A stretch of 64,000 nt of DNA from Intestinibacillus sp. Marseille-P6563 (GCF_900604335.1 NZ_UWOD01000002.1:496001-560000), one strand, 5' to 3'. Numbered from the stretch's first letter, positions 1-7,524 are shown. The notes: generated by a model from the sequence alone, not told the origin. Program-made: numbers and translations.

Positions 1-623
1 TCCAGGAAGCCCGGCTTGTTGAGCGGTGCTTCGTTGGCCGGATCTTCCAGATCCAGACCTTCATGCGACAGATGCCACAGGTTCTTATCCTTAGAATAGT
101 TGGTTTCCTTATTGATCTTCAGCGGGATATTGTGCGCTTCGGCGTACTCGATCTCCTTTTCACGGGAGTTGAGTTCCCAGAACCGCCACGGAGCAATAAT
201 GTCCATCTGCGGGGCAAACGCATGGATGGCCAGTTCAAAACGTACCTGATCGTTGCCCTTACCGGTGCAGCCATGGCAGATGGCGTCTGCGCCTTCCTTC
301 AGAGCGATCTCAACGATGCGCTTTGCGATGATCGGACGCGCAAACGAGGTGCCCAGCAGATACTGCTCATAGGATGCGCCCGCCTTCATGGTCGGGATGA
401 TGTAATCGTCTACGAATTCCTTGGTGAGGTCTTCGATGTACAGCTTGGATGCGCCCGTGCTCAGTGCGCGCTGCTCCAGGCCTTCCAGTTCGCTGGCTTG
501 GCCGACGTTGCCGGACACGGCGATGACTTCACAGCCATAGTGCTCCTTGAGCCACGGGATGAGGACCGATGTATCCAGGCCGCCGGAGTATGCAAGAACG
601 ACCTTGTTATATTTCTTTTCCAT
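1..623 (-). CDS. argG: Argininosuccinate synthase, N-terminal part (cut by window edge)
   Basis: This enzyme joins citrulline and aspartate with ATP to make argininosuccinate, the penultimate step of arginine synthesis in the cytoplasm. About 207 N-terminal codons are present; the rest lies beyond the left edge. The N terminus reads [19 protein letters not shown], whose AYSGGLDTS stretch is the ATP-pyrophosphatase P-loop of the family, and further on [12 protein letters not shown] and [12 protein letters not shown] match the family. The ATG at 623 is preceded by GGAGGC at 636-631. A clear promoter and an ArgR-type operator lie upstream, which fits arginine-dependent control. argH and other arg genes are not in the window. 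Confidence 0.95.
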   Translation of the reverse strand, partial: MEKKYNKVVLAYSGGLDTSVLIPWLKEHYGCEVIAVSGNVGQASELEGLEQRALSTGASKLYIEDLTKEFVDDYIIPTMKAGASYEQYLLGTSFARPIIAKRIVEIALKEGADAICHGCTGKGNDQVRFELAIHAFAPQMDIIAPWRFWELNSREKEIEYAEAHNIPLKINKETNYSKDKNLWHLSHEGLDLEDPANEAPLNKPGFL

Positions 624-665
624 GATTATTGCCTCCAAAATGTTCTCTTTTTTTGTCGTGACCCT

Positions 666-694
666 ATTATACCTCTGCCCTCTCATAATTGCAA
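666..694 (-). promoter_or_regulatory. argG promoter
   Basis: On the minus strand TTGCAA (694-689) and a perfect TATAAT (671-666) are separated by 17 bases. The predicted transcript starts near 659 and gives a leader of about 36 bases ending in the argG ribosome binding site. Confidence 0.8.
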
Positions 695-718
695 GGAAAT
701 TTTATAAATATTTTATAA

Positions 719-736
719 AATGAATAAATATTCATT
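719..736. promoter_or_regulatory. ARG box (ArgR/AhrC-type operator)
   Basis: The 18-mer AATGAATAAATATTCATT is a perfect fit to the arginine-repressor consensus WNTGAATWWWWATTCANW and is itself a palindrome. A weaker second copy (TATGCATGAAAATTCTTC, 738-755) lies beside it, as expected for paired boxes bound by a hexamer. The site lies about 25 bases upstream of the argG -35 element and about 45 bases upstream of the pncB -35 element, so argG is the likely target. Confidence 0.75.
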
Positions 737-782
737 TTATGCATGAAAATTCTTCTTTCCGCAGAAATACCAACGATTTTGC

Positions 783-811
783 TTGAAATTTGCCGCCGTT
801 CGTACTATGAT
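783..811 (+). promoter_or_regulatory. pncB promoter
   Basis: TTGAAA (783-788) and TATGAT (806-811) are separated by 17 bases. Transcription should start near 818, giving a short leader of about 67 bases that is almost entirely base-paired. Confidence 0.75.
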
Positions 812-817
812 AAATCT

Positions 818-884
818 AACCGAAAGGTGTAAAGACACCCGGCGCGCGGACTGCGTGCCGCGACGCTAAAGGGGAATGAATACA
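818..884 (+). promoter_or_regulatory. Structured 5' leader of pncB, class unknown
   Basis: Two adjacent hairpins fill the leader. The first is GGTGT/ACACC with loop AAAG (826-839). The second is CGGCGCGC/GCGTGCCG with loop GGACT (840-860). The ribosome binding site AAAGGGG (868-874) follows directly. I could not match it to a known riboswitch; it could be a regulatory RNA or simply a stable leader. Confidence 0.45.
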
Positions 885-2330
885 ATGATTGAGAAAAATA
901 TGACCATGCTGACCGACTTTTATGAGTTCACCATGGCGCATGGTTACTTTGAAAAGGGCATGGCCAACCGCCGTGCATATTTTGACATGTTCTATCGCCG
1001 TGTGCCGGATGGCGGCGGCTATGCGATCATGGCCGGTGTCGAGCAACTGGTCGAATACTTCGAAAATCTGCATTTTACCGACGATGATATTGCATACCTG
1101 CGCGGCCGAGGATGCTTTTCAGATGCATTCCTTGCATATTTAAAAGACTTCAAATTTGAATGCGACGTATGGGCCGTGCCAGAAGGCACTCCCATCTTCC
1201 CGGGCGAACCGATCGTGACCGTTGCCGGGCCGATGATCCAGGCGCAGTTTGTAGAGACCATGATCCTGCTCACCATCAACCATCAGACCCTCATCGCCAC
1301 CAAGGCCAGCCGCATTTCCCGCGCGGCCAAGGGGCGCACGGTGCTTGAGTTCGGTTCCCGCCGGGCGCAGGGCTACGACGGTGCGGTCTATGGTGCTCGC
1401 GCGGCCTATATCGGCGGCTGCCAGGGCACGGCCTGTGTCATGGCCGACCGCGACTATAAAATTCCGGCCGGCGGCACCATGGCACATTCGTGGGTGCAGA
1501 TGTTCGACAGCGAATACGAAGCCTTCAAGGCCTATGCGGAAATCTATCCGAACAACTGCGTATTCCTGGTCGATACATATAATGTATTAAAGAGCGGTGT
1601 GCCCAACGCTATCCGCTGCGCCAACGAAGTCCTTGCCCCCATGGGCATCCGTCCCAAGGGCATCCGTCTGGACTCGGGCGATATTGCCTATCTGTCCATT
1701 CAGGCGCGCAAGATGCTGGATGATGCCGGTTATGCGGATATGCAGATCATGGCGTCCAACTCGCTGGACGAATATCTGGTCACCGACCTGCTGGCACAGG
1801 GTGCACAAATCGATTCCTTCGGCATCGGCGAGCGACTGATCACCTCCAAGTCCGAGCCGGTCTTTGGCGGCGTTTACAAGCTGGCTGCGGTCGAGGACGA
1901 AGCGGGCAACATCATCCCCAAGATCAAGGTATCCGAAAACGTCGAAAAGATCACCACCCCGCACTTTAAAAAGGTCTATCGCCTGTTTGGCAAGACTTCG
2001 GGTAAGGCGCTGGGCGATGTGCTCTGCGTCCACGACGAAGTGATCGACGATTCGGCGCCCTATACCCTCTTTGACCCCATCCACACCTGGAAGAAAAAGA
2101 CCCTGCAAGATTATGTAGCCAAGCCGCTTCTGGTGCAGCTGTTCAAGCAGGGCGAAAAGGTCTATCAGTCGCCGGACATTGAAACCATCCGCGACTATTG
2201 CCAGGAACAGCTGGATACTCTGTGGGATCAGGTCAAGCGTTTTGAATATCCGCAAACCTATTATGTCGACCTTTCCAAAAAGCTCTGGCAGGTCAAAAAC
2301 GATCTGCTGGCTGGTTGCCGGGTCGAATAA
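885..2330 (+). CDS. pncB: Nicotinate phosphoribosyltransferase
   Basis: This enzyme makes nicotinate mononucleotide from nicotinate, PRPP and ATP, the entry point of NAD salvage. The 481-residue protein has the family length. It shows an N-terminal substrate segment (TDFYEFTMAHGYF), the EFGSRRAQG motif, the segment GGTMAHSWVQMF, which carries the histidine phosphorylated during catalysis in this family, and a DSGD phosphate-binding motif. I chose the ATG at 885 rather than the in-frame ATG at 876 because AAAGGGG ends at 874, giving 10 bases of spacing for 885 and only one for 876. The gene is monocistronic: it has its own promoter and a terminator directly after it. nadD, acting next in the pathway, lies at 52 kb. 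Confidence 0.95.
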   Translation: MIEKNMTMLTDFYEFTMAHGYFEKGMANRRAYFDMFYRRVPDGGGYAIMAGVEQLVEYFENLHFTDDDIAYLRGRGCFSDAFLAYLKDFKFECDVWAVPEGTPIFPGEPIVTVAGPMIQAQFVETMILLTINHQTLIATKASRISRAAKGRTVLEFGSRRAQGYDGAVYGARAAYIGGCQGTACVMADRDYKIPAGGTMAHSWVQMFDSEYEAFKAYAEIYPNNCVFLVDTYNVLKSGVPNAIRCANEVLAPMGIRPKGIRLDSGDIAYLSIQARKMLDDAGYADMQIMASNSLDEYLVTDLLAQGAQIDSFGIGERLITSKSEPVFGGVYKLAAVEDEAGNIIPKIKVSENVEKITTPHFKKVYRLFGKTSGKALGDVLCVHDEVIDDSAPYTLFDPIHTWKKKTLQDYVAKPLLVQLFKQGEKVYQSPDIETIRDYCQEQLDTLWDQVKRFEYPQTYYVDLSKKLWQVKNDLLAGCRVE

Positions 2331-2339
2331 GCCTTTCCT

Positions 2340-2369
2340 GCGGCGGGCGCCTTCGCGCCTGCCGCTTTT
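2340..2369 (+). terminator. Intrinsic terminator after pncB
   Basis: An 11-bp stem GCGGCGGGCGC/GCGCCTGCCGC with loop CTTC is followed by TTTT. Confidence 0.75.
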
Positions 2370-2395
2370 GCCTGTCTGGACTTTTCATGAAACTA

Positions 2396-2404
2396 TGTTA
2401 TAAT
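2396..2404 (+). promoter_or_regulatory. Extended -10 promoter of the HAD phosphatase gene
   Basis: TGTTATAAT is a perfect extended -10 element; no good -35 is visible at the usual distance. It lies 37 bases upstream of the TTG start codon. Confidence 0.6.
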
Positions 2405-2441
2405 ATGGACGTATTTTGCGTCTTCCCAGGAGGAATCTACT

Positions 2442-3233
2442 TTGATCAAACTCATCGCCGCCGATCTGGACGGCACCTTGCTTGACAGCCAGAAACGACT
2501 GTCCCCGCACCTTCCCCAGCTGCTGCGCGATCTGCGCCGTTTGGGCATCCGGTTCACACCGGCCAGTGGCCGGCAATATCATAATCTGGCGCTTCTGTTC
2601 CCGGATGACATCGAGGATTTTCTGTGCATTGCCGATAATGGCGGTATGCTCATCGACCGTGGAAAGACCATTTTCGTCGATGAGATCCCGCTCGAAGATC
2701 TGGTGCAGCCGCTTTCGATCATCCGCGCCGCAGGCGGGATTTACCCCATCCTGTCCGGAGCGCGTACTGCATACTGTGAACACACCGACCCGCTGTTTCT
2801 CAAAAATGCCCGGATGTACTACGAAAAGCTGGAAATCGTGGACGATGTGATGCAGGCCGCTCAGCACGACCGTATCTGTAAGGTGGCGTTTTTCGAGCAC
2901 GAACGCGCCGAAAGCCACTGCTACGAACTGCTCAAGCCCTGTGCCGACCGGTTTCTGCGCGCCCTGTCCGGCCGCGACTGGGTAGATATTATGAATCCAG
3001 ATGTCAACAAAGGACATGCCATGCGCGAACTGCAAAAACAGCTTGGCATCTCGCCCGATGAATGTATGGCCTTTGGCGATTATCTGAACGATCTGGAACT
3101 GATGCAGGCGGTCACGCATTCCTATGCCATGGCCAATGCTCATCCGGATTTGAAAGCCGTTTGCCGCTACACCGCGCCTTCCAATGATGAAGATGGCGTG
3201 GTACGCACCATCCGCCAGGTGCTGGGCCTGTGA
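2442..3233 (+). CDS. Cof-type HAD-superfamily phosphatase
   Basis: A 263-residue cytoplasmic haloacid-dehalogenase-type phosphatase of the Cof (IIB cap) subfamily, which dephosphorylates sugar phosphates, FMN or related metabolites; the substrate cannot be told from sequence. Motif I is DLDGTLLDS near residue 8, with the nucleophilic Asp. Motif IV is GDYLNDLELM near residue 210, and the central segment is the type IIB cap. Translation most likely starts at TTG 2442, because AGGAGG (2428-2433) sits 8 bases upstream and the first residues (MIKLIAADLDGT) match the family start. It is followed by the folT riboswitch region and appears to be transcribed alone. Confidence 0.85.
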   Translation: MIKLIAADLDGTLLDSQKRLSPHLPQLLRDLRRLGIRFTPASGRQYHNLALLFPDDIEDFLCIADNGGMLIDRGKTIFVDEIPLEDLVQPLSIIRAAGGIYPILSGARTAYCEHTDPLFLKNARMYYEKLEIVDDVMQAAQHDRICKVAFFEHERAESHCYELLKPCADRFLRALSGRDWVDIMNPDVNKGHAMRELQKQLGISPDECMAFGDYLNDLELMQAVTHSYAMANAHPDLKAVCRYTAPSNDEDGVVRTIRQVLGL

Positions 3234-3259
3234 ATTTCGCCAAAATTCTGGTTTGGCGC

Positions 3260-3287
3260 TTGACTTCCCCCAAGACGGGTGTACAAT
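3260..3287 (+). promoter_or_regulatory. folT promoter
   Basis: TTGACT (3260-3265) and TACAAT (3282-3287) with a 16-base spacer. Transcription should begin near 3294, just before the riboswitch. Confidence 0.75.
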
Positions 3288-3300
3288 AAAACTATCTCAC

Positions 3301-3403
3301 AACAGAGTAGGGATCTGTGCGTCAAGTGCCGGTGGAACGGGGAGTTGTCCACCGGACGAAAGAGGTTTTGCCCTCTGCGGTACCGATCCCGCATCCCGCT
3401 GTT
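3301..3403 (+). promoter_or_regulatory. Tetrahydrofolate (THF) riboswitch
   Basis: The segment matches the conserved core of the THF riboswitch found upstream of folT genes. It has GAGTAG near the 5' end, GCGTCAAGTG, GGGAGTTGTCC, GGACGAAAG, GCGGTACCGATCCC and a closing GCATCCCGCTG. The outer helix pairs AACAG (3301-3305) with CTGTT (3399-3403). It controls the folate transporter gene downstream through the hairpin at 3418-3465. Confidence 0.9.
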
Positions 3404-3417
3404 ACATATGGATGAGG

Positions 3418-3465
3418 GGCACCTCGAAATGTGTAGCAACAAAGCATTTTGGAGGTGTCTTTTTT
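3418..3465 (+). terminator. Riboswitch expression platform: terminator containing the folT ribosome binding site
   Basis: The arm GGCACCTCGAAATG (3418-3431) pairs imperfectly with CATTTTGGAGGTGTC (3445-3459), followed by six T. The folT ribosome binding site GGAGG (3451-3455) is inside the 3' arm and the ATG follows the T run directly, so one hairpin could stop transcription and also hide the ribosome binding site. Confidence 0.75.
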
Positions 3466-4059
3466 ATGTCAAAATGGATCGATCTGTTCCGTACTTCGGC
3501 GCGCCGCCTGCGGGACCCCCGCTGTCTGGCACTCACGGCGCTGTTTGTCGCCCTCAATGTCACGCTCGACCTGACCGGGCTGACGCTCCGGCTCTCGCCC
3601 GAGCTGCGCATTGGATTTGGGTATCTCTGCAATGCAGCCGCCGCCATGCTGTTTGGACCCTGTGTCGGCATGGTTGCCGGTGTGTGCACCGATGTGCTGG
3701 GTTACTTTGCCGGGAATTTCACCATGGGCGGTTACTTCCCCGGCTACACCCTGACCGCGATCGTGGGTGGTCTCCTCTATGGCCTGTGGCTTTACCGGCC
3801 GGACGGCAGCCTGTACCGCGACAGCCGTGCCAAGCGCATTGCGCGCATCGTAGGCGCCAAAGCGAGCATCAATCTGGTCTGCAACATTGGACTCAATACC
3901 CTGTGGCTGACCCTCACTTCGGGCAAGGCCATGGCGGTCTTGTTGCCCTTCCGCGTGCTGAAAAACATCCTATTGCTGGTGCCGGAATGCATTTTATTGT
4001 ATTTTGCCTTGCAGTTTATTCTGGTGTATCACCGGTCGATTGCGCCCAGCACCCGGTAA
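3466..4059 (+). CDS. folT: Folate ECF transporter substrate-binding (S) component
   Basis: An integral membrane protein of 197 residues that captures folate and works with the shared energy-coupling module (EcfA, EcfA', EcfT), which is not encoded in this window. It has about six hydrophobic segments after a short basic N terminus, and the family features LNVTLDLTGLTLRLSPELRIGFGYL and FGPCVGMVAGVCTDVLGYF typical of ECF S components with folate specificity are visible in the first 90 residues. The start is the ATG at 3466, 10 bases after GGAGG. An upstream in-frame extension would run through the riboswitch and is rejected. The THF riboswitch supports folate as the substrate: high intracellular THF should shut the gene off. 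Confidence 0.9.
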   Translation: MSKWIDLFRTSARRLRDPRCLALTALFVALNVTLDLTGLTLRLSPELRIGFGYLCNAAAAMLFGPCVGMVAGVCTDVLGYFAGNFTMGGYFPGYTLTAIVGGLLYGLWLYRPDGSLYRDSRAKRIARIVGAKASINLVCNIGLNTLWLTLTSGKAMAVLLPFRVLKNILLLVPECILLYFALQFILVYHRSIAPSTR

Positions 4060-4075
4060 CAAATACAAAATGTTG

Positions 4076-4104
4076 TACCCCTTCTTCCCCGGAAGGGGTA
4101 TTTT
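4076..4104 (+). terminator. Intrinsic terminator after folT
   Basis: The stem TACCCCTTC/GGAAGGGGTA with a small loop is followed by TTTT. Confidence 0.75.
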
Positions 4105-4135
4105 CTGCGAAATCGGACATTTTGTGCACAAATAC

Positions 4136-4164
4136 TTTACAATTTGTAATATCTTCGCTATAAT
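4136..4164 (+). promoter_or_regulatory. Promoter of the XRE regulator gene
   Basis: TTTACA (4136-4141) and a perfect TATAAT (4159-4164) are separated by 17 bases. Confidence 0.8.
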
Positions 4165-4195
4165 ATAAATACTTTTATGACGGAGTTTGACAAAG

Positions 4196-4906
4196 ATGGC
4201 GAGCGATTTTTCACGCACCTTGGCGCTTTTGCGCAAAGAAAAGAAAATAAGTCAGCGCACTGCCGCTGCCGACCTGGAAGTCTCCCAGGCCCTGCTCAGC
4301 CATTACGAAAATGGTCTGCGCGAGCCTGGGCTTGGCTTTGTTGTGCGTGCAGCCGATTACTATGGCGTTTCCTGCGACTATCTTCTGGGCCGCAGTATGG
4401 CGCGGGACGGTTCGGCCGTCACGCCCAGCCGCCTGCGCGATGTATCCACCGACCCCGGTGAGGACAACAGTACCTTTGCGCTCCAGCGCAAATTGGTGGT
4501 CAATTCGGTTGCCCTGCTGTTTGAAATCGCCGAGCAAACTGGCTCGGGCCAGCTTTCGGCCGAGATCGCATCCTATTTATCCCTGGCCATCTATAAAGTG
4601 TTCCGCTATCTGTATCTGGCCGACCCGGAAAGCGTGGAAGCGGCTTTCCGCACCCCGTCCGGTCAGTTCGATGGGCTTTGCAATGCGCAAATGGCGCTGG
4701 CCGAGCTTCGCATCCGTGCGGCAGCGCTCGGCACCGGCGGCTTTGGTCTGGAGACCGAAGAACTGCGCCTGCCTTCGCTTGCGCCTTCCGATCTGGCGCG
4801 CAATTTCCCCGGTCTGTCGCAATCCATGCTCACCCTGCTGCAATCGGTGGCCGATATGATCGAGCCCTACCAGAACATCAAGCGCGGCGAAAAACGCAGC
4901 AAATAA
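4196..4906 (+). CDS. XRE-family helix-turn-helix transcriptional regulator
   Basis: A 236-residue DNA-binding protein with a Cro/C1-type HTH at about residues 6-60 (RKEKKISQRTAAADLEVSQ, then SHYENGLREPGL). The remaining ~170 residues are a helical domain that I do not recognise; it may sense a signal or mediate dimerisation. I place the start at ATG 4196, since CGGAG (4181-4185) gives 10 bases of spacing; the in-frame TTG at 4187 is too close. It has its own promoter and stands alone before the tRNA cluster, so its targets are unknown; autoregulation is possible but no clear operator was seen. Confidence 0.75.
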   Translation: MASDFSRTLALLRKEKKISQRTAAADLEVSQALLSHYENGLREPGLGFVVRAADYYGVSCDYLLGRSMARDGSAVTPSRLRDVSTDPGEDNSTFALQRKLVVNSVALLFEIAEQTGSGQLSAEIASYLSLAIYKVFRYLYLADPESVEAAFRTPSGQFDGLCNAQMALAELRIRAAALGTGGFGLETEELRLPSLAPSDLARNFPGLSQSMLTLLQSVADMIEPYQNIKRGEKRSK

Positions 4907-4932
4907 ATCCTGTGATTTTTTGCAGAAAAGTG

Positions 4933-4962
4933 TTGACAACCCGGCTAGCCATATGGTATTAT
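4933..4962 (+). promoter_or_regulatory. tRNA operon promoter
   Basis: Perfect TTGACA (4933-4938), an 18-base spacer and TATTAT (4957-4962) with an upstream TGG extension. It is well placed to transcribe the three tRNA genes that follow. Confidence 0.8.
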
Positions 4963-5003
4963 AAATACCGTTGCTGAGGTCGTACGGATTTCGCAAACGC
5001 CGT

Positions 5004-5079
5004 GCTGGTGTAGCTCAGTTGGTAGAGCAGCTGATTTGTAATCAGCAGGTCGGGGGTTCAAGTCCGTCCACCAGCTCCA
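5004..5079 (+). tRNA. tRNA-Thr (anticodon TGT)
   Basis: A 76-base cloverleaf. The acceptor GCTGGTG pairs with CACCAGC, the discriminator base is T, and CCA is encoded. The D-arm region is AGCTCAGTTGGTAGAGC. The anticodon stem GCTGA/TCAGC has loop TTTGTAA, so the anticodon is TGT. The T-arm contains GGTTCAAGTCC. Confidence 0.95.
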
Positions 5080-5115
5080 TTCCCTTCTTAAAAGGGAGTT
5101 CTGAAAAGTGTATAT

Positions 5116-5200
5116 GGGAGGTTTCCCGAGTGGCCAAAGGGAACAGACTGTAAATCTGTCGTCTATGACTTCGGTGGTTCGAATCCACCACCTCCCACCA
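5116..5200 (+). tRNA. tRNA-Tyr (anticodon GTA), first copy
   Basis: An 85-base class II tRNA with a long variable arm and encoded CCA. The acceptor GGGAGGT pairs with ACCTCCC. The anticodon stem ACAGA/TCTGT has loop CTGTAAA, giving anticodon GTA. The T-arm holds GGTTCGAATCC. Confidence 0.96.
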
Positions 5201-5229
5201 TCTTCTTTTCGGGAATTACAATTTTATAT

Positions 5230-5314
5230 GGGAGGTTTCCCGAGTGGCCAAAGGGAACAGACTGTAAATCTGTCGTCTATGACTTCGGTGGTTCGAATCC
5301 ACCACCTCCCACCA
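5230..5314 (+). tRNA. tRNA-Tyr (anticodon GTA), second identical copy
   Basis: Identical over all 85 bases to the copy at 5116-5200; the match also includes five bases upstream (TATAT). This indicates a recent tandem duplication or ongoing gene conversion. Confidence 0.96.
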
Positions 5315-5320
5315 AAATGA

Positions 5321-5355
5321 AGCCGTGTTTTTCTTTTCGGAAAAACACGGCTTTT
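5321..5355 (+). terminator. Terminator of the tRNA operon
   Basis: A 13-bp stem AGCCGTGTTTTTC/GAAAAACACGGCT is followed by TTT. Confidence 0.8.
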
Positions 5356-5432
5356 CGCATCGGTCCATCTAATTCTTTTGCGCCTTCCGCCGAAATAGAA
5401 AATAAGGAATACAAGGCAAAGGAGGCAGCCAT

Positions 5433-6002
5433 ATGAAACTGGGAGAGGTACGGCAAATCGCATCCGAACGGCTCGATGTGCTGTTCCAGCGCAAGACCGA
5501 ACTGAACGATTTACTCAAAGAAGGACCTTCGGGCGCCAATGGCGCGAACTTCGATCGCGTGGAGATTTCCAAGGAGTTGTCCGCTGTCGAAAACGAATAC
5601 GAACAGATGCAAGACATCTCCGATCAGCTGTCGGAGCTGGAAATGGGCATCCGCAACGCAGAAGCAGCCCGTCAGCAGGGCGAAGCCCTGGCCAAGGCTG
5701 CCGAAGATATGCTCAAAATCCTGGAGATTTTCCGGCGCATTTCCAACGGCGACCATGTCCCGCTGGCCGATGAAAACCGATTGTTGGAGTACAGCCATGA
5801 GCTGTACATGTCCGCCAAAAACATGGCATTCCTAAAGGAAAATGACAAGCCCAAAAAGTACGATTCCCTTTGGGATGAAGAAGATGAACGGCAGGAACCC
5901 CAGCCCGATCCGGACGAGGTGGCTGCCAACACCGAAGTCGGCAACCCGCTCGTCACCGTCGCGCCGTCCTCTGGCACGGCCGACGCATCCGCAGAATCCT
6001 GA
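5433..6002 (+). CDS. Hypothetical coiled-coil protein
   Basis: A 189-residue acidic, soluble protein that I do not recognise. Residues 1-125 are almost all charged helix with heptad-like spacing (LSELEMGIRNAEAARQQGEA and neighbours), suggesting a coiled coil or helical bundle. The last 50 residues are a Pro/Glu/Asp/Ser-rich disordered tail. There are no membrane segments or signal peptide. AAAGGAGG (5418-5425) lies 7 bases before the ATG. It converges on the PP2C phosphatase gene across a shared hairpin. No other clue to function was found. Confidence 0.7.
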   Translation: MKLGEVRQIASERLDVLFQRKTELNDLLKEGPSGANGANFDRVEISKELSAVENEYEQMQDISDQLSELEMGIRNAEAARQQGEALAKAAEDMLKILEIFRRISNGDHVPLADENRLLEYSHELYMSAKNMAFLKENDKPKKYDSLWDEEDERQEPQPDPDEVAANTEVGNPLVTVAPSSGTADASAES

Positions 6003-6009
6003 AAAACAC

Positions 6010-6042
6010 ACATCCCCCTGGACCGATGGTCCAGGGGGATGT
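6010..6042. terminator. Shared terminator between convergent genes
   Basis: A 14-bp perfect stem CATCCCCCTGGACC/GGTCCAGGGGGATG with loop GAT lies between two convergent stop codons. The plus side is followed by TTCTTT and the minus side by TGTGTTTTTC, so it can act in both directions. Confidence 0.8.
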
Positions 6043-6045
6043 TCT

Positions 6046-7422
6046 TTATGATTCTTCGGGTGTTTCATGCGGCGGACGGCGGTTGACAAAGGCCCAGGGT
6101 TCGGTGTAATCCTCGCCATAGCTTTCCTCGTCTGCGTCCTCGTCCCCGCGTTCGCGCTTTTTCTGTTCGACTTCCTTGCGCTCCTTTTCGGCGGCATCCA
6201 TCAGCGATTCCACCGTTCCGGCCGCTTCTTCCAGCGCGGTTTGCAGTTCCTTCTGCTCTTCCTCCATCCGGTTCGCCAGCCCTTCGGCCTCGGCTTCCTG
6301 ATTACGAGCTTCTTCCAGCTTAACACGCAGCGCATCCAATTCGGCCTGCTTGTTATCCGCGCTTTCCTGCATCTGCTGGATCTCTTCCCGCAGCCGCTTG
6401 AGCGCTTCTTCATCCTGCGCGATGCGGCTTTCCAGATGGGTCACTTCGGCGCGGTAGGATTCCAGCTTGCGTTTGGCTTGCGCTTCCTCGCTTTCATGGT
6501 CCTGTACCGACCGGCTGGCACGTTCCCAAACTACCGCCGCTTTCCGCAGCTTTTCCTCCAATTTGAGGACCTCGGTGATGGGTTCCAGCTTGTCTACACA
6601 CAGCAGCCCCGCCACCGATACATCGTCGCCCGTGCCGCGTTTACTCAGATTGGGCAGGTATTCGGCCACCGCCTTTTCCAGCCCCGGTCGGCCGTCGTTT
6701 AAATAGATGGACGCCAGCGTCTGGCAAAAGCCATAGGTGCCGTCCATATCCGAATACGCGGCATCGACCCCGTCGGTGCATACGAACACAGCAGCGGGCA
6801 TACGCTCGCTGAAACTATACCGAAATTCATCAATGGCATTGGGGTCACAAATGGATGTCGTGATATTGTTCTCACAGCGCACATCCCAGGGAATGGGCTG
6901 TTCGCAGGTGCCATCGGTCCGCACGGCGACACACCGTCCATCGCCCTGCTGGATGCCCAGCCAATAGCGCTCGGTCACCAAGACAGCGACCAGCGTGGTG
7001 CCATAGGCCCGCTCGACCGCTTTGCCGGCCATATATTCTTCCCGGCAGCGCAGGCTGACACTTTCCATCTGCGTTTCGGAAAACGGATCGTCGAACATAT
7101 CGGCTTCGATCGATTCATTCCAATGCTTGAGGATGCCGGCAAACAGTTCGCGCAGCAGTTTTTTTCGCTCGCCCGGGTCGCGCAGCTGCACGGCAGCGGT
7201 TTTGGAGGCAAATTCCATTAAGCCCGCCATGGTCGCCTGGACGATGAATTTCGAGCCTCGGTCGCTGCGGAAATAATCGCCGCCGCCGTGGCCGTCGGCC
7301 ACGACAATGACCGAACAATCGGGTGCCGCATCGCTTGCCAAAGCCGCATCCTGGCACACCGAACCCATTTTTATATGTCGATATCCTCGTTCTATCCGTG
7401 AAAAGGCCCGATACTGGTGCAT
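6046..7422 (-). CDS. PP2C-family Ser/Thr phosphatase with coiled-coil C terminus
   Basis: A 458-residue protein. Residues ~1-260 form a PP2C-type, metal-dependent phosphatase domain (PP2C_2 type). Metal-binding motifs are visible: VVADGHGGGD near residue 41, CTDGVDAAY near residue 215 and RGTGDDVSVAG near residue 262. Residues ~280-420 are a long charged coiled coil rich in Glu, Lys and Gln, followed by an acidic disordered tail. There is no signal peptide or membrane segment, so it acts in the cytoplasm. No partner Ser/Thr kinase, VWA or FHA gene is next to it. The start at 7422 follows GGGAGGG with good spacing. The substrate is unknown. Confidence 0.8.
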   Translation of the reverse strand: MHQYRAFSRIERGYRHIKMGSVCQDAALASDAAPDCSVIVVADGHGGGDYFRSDRGSKFIVQATMAGLMEFASKTAAVQLRDPGERKKLLRELFAGILKHWNESIEADMFDDPFSETQMESVSLRCREEYMAGKAVERAYGTTLVAVLVTERYWLGIQQGDGRCVAVRTDGTCEQPIPWDVRCENNITTSICDPNAIDEFRYSFSERMPAAVFVCTDGVDAAYSDMDGTYGFCQTLASIYLNDGRPGLEKAVAEYLPNLSKRGTGDDVSVAGLLCVDKLEPITEVLKLEEKLRKAAVVWERASRSVQDHESEEAQAKRKLESYRAEVTHLESRIAQDEEALKRLREEIQQMQESADNKQAELDALRVKLEEARNQEAEAEGLANRMEEEQKELQTALEEAAGTVESLMDAAEKERKEVEQKKRERGDEDADEESYGEDYTEPWAFVNRRPPHETPEES

Positions 7423-7485
7423 AAATTAAGAACCCTCCCTTTTGCACAGCCGGGCGACTTGAGATGCCGCCTTCTTGCTCTCTTT

Positions 7486-7514
7486 ATTATACTTCCAATC
7501 CCACCCAGGGGCAA
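7486..7514 (-). promoter_or_regulatory. Promoter of the PP2C gene
   Basis: On the minus strand TTGCCC (7514-7509) and TATAAT (7491-7486) are separated by 17 bases. Confidence 0.65.
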
Positions 7515-7524
7515 GTCAGGAACC

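Noticed and set aside
3184-3465. An extended FolT N terminus starting at 3184
   Set aside because: It would translate the THF riboswitch and terminator; the first part is not hydrophobic and has no match to ECF S components.
5108-5320. Small open frames across the tRNA-Tyr genes
   Set aside because: They merely read through the two identical tRNA genes and have no ribosome binding site.
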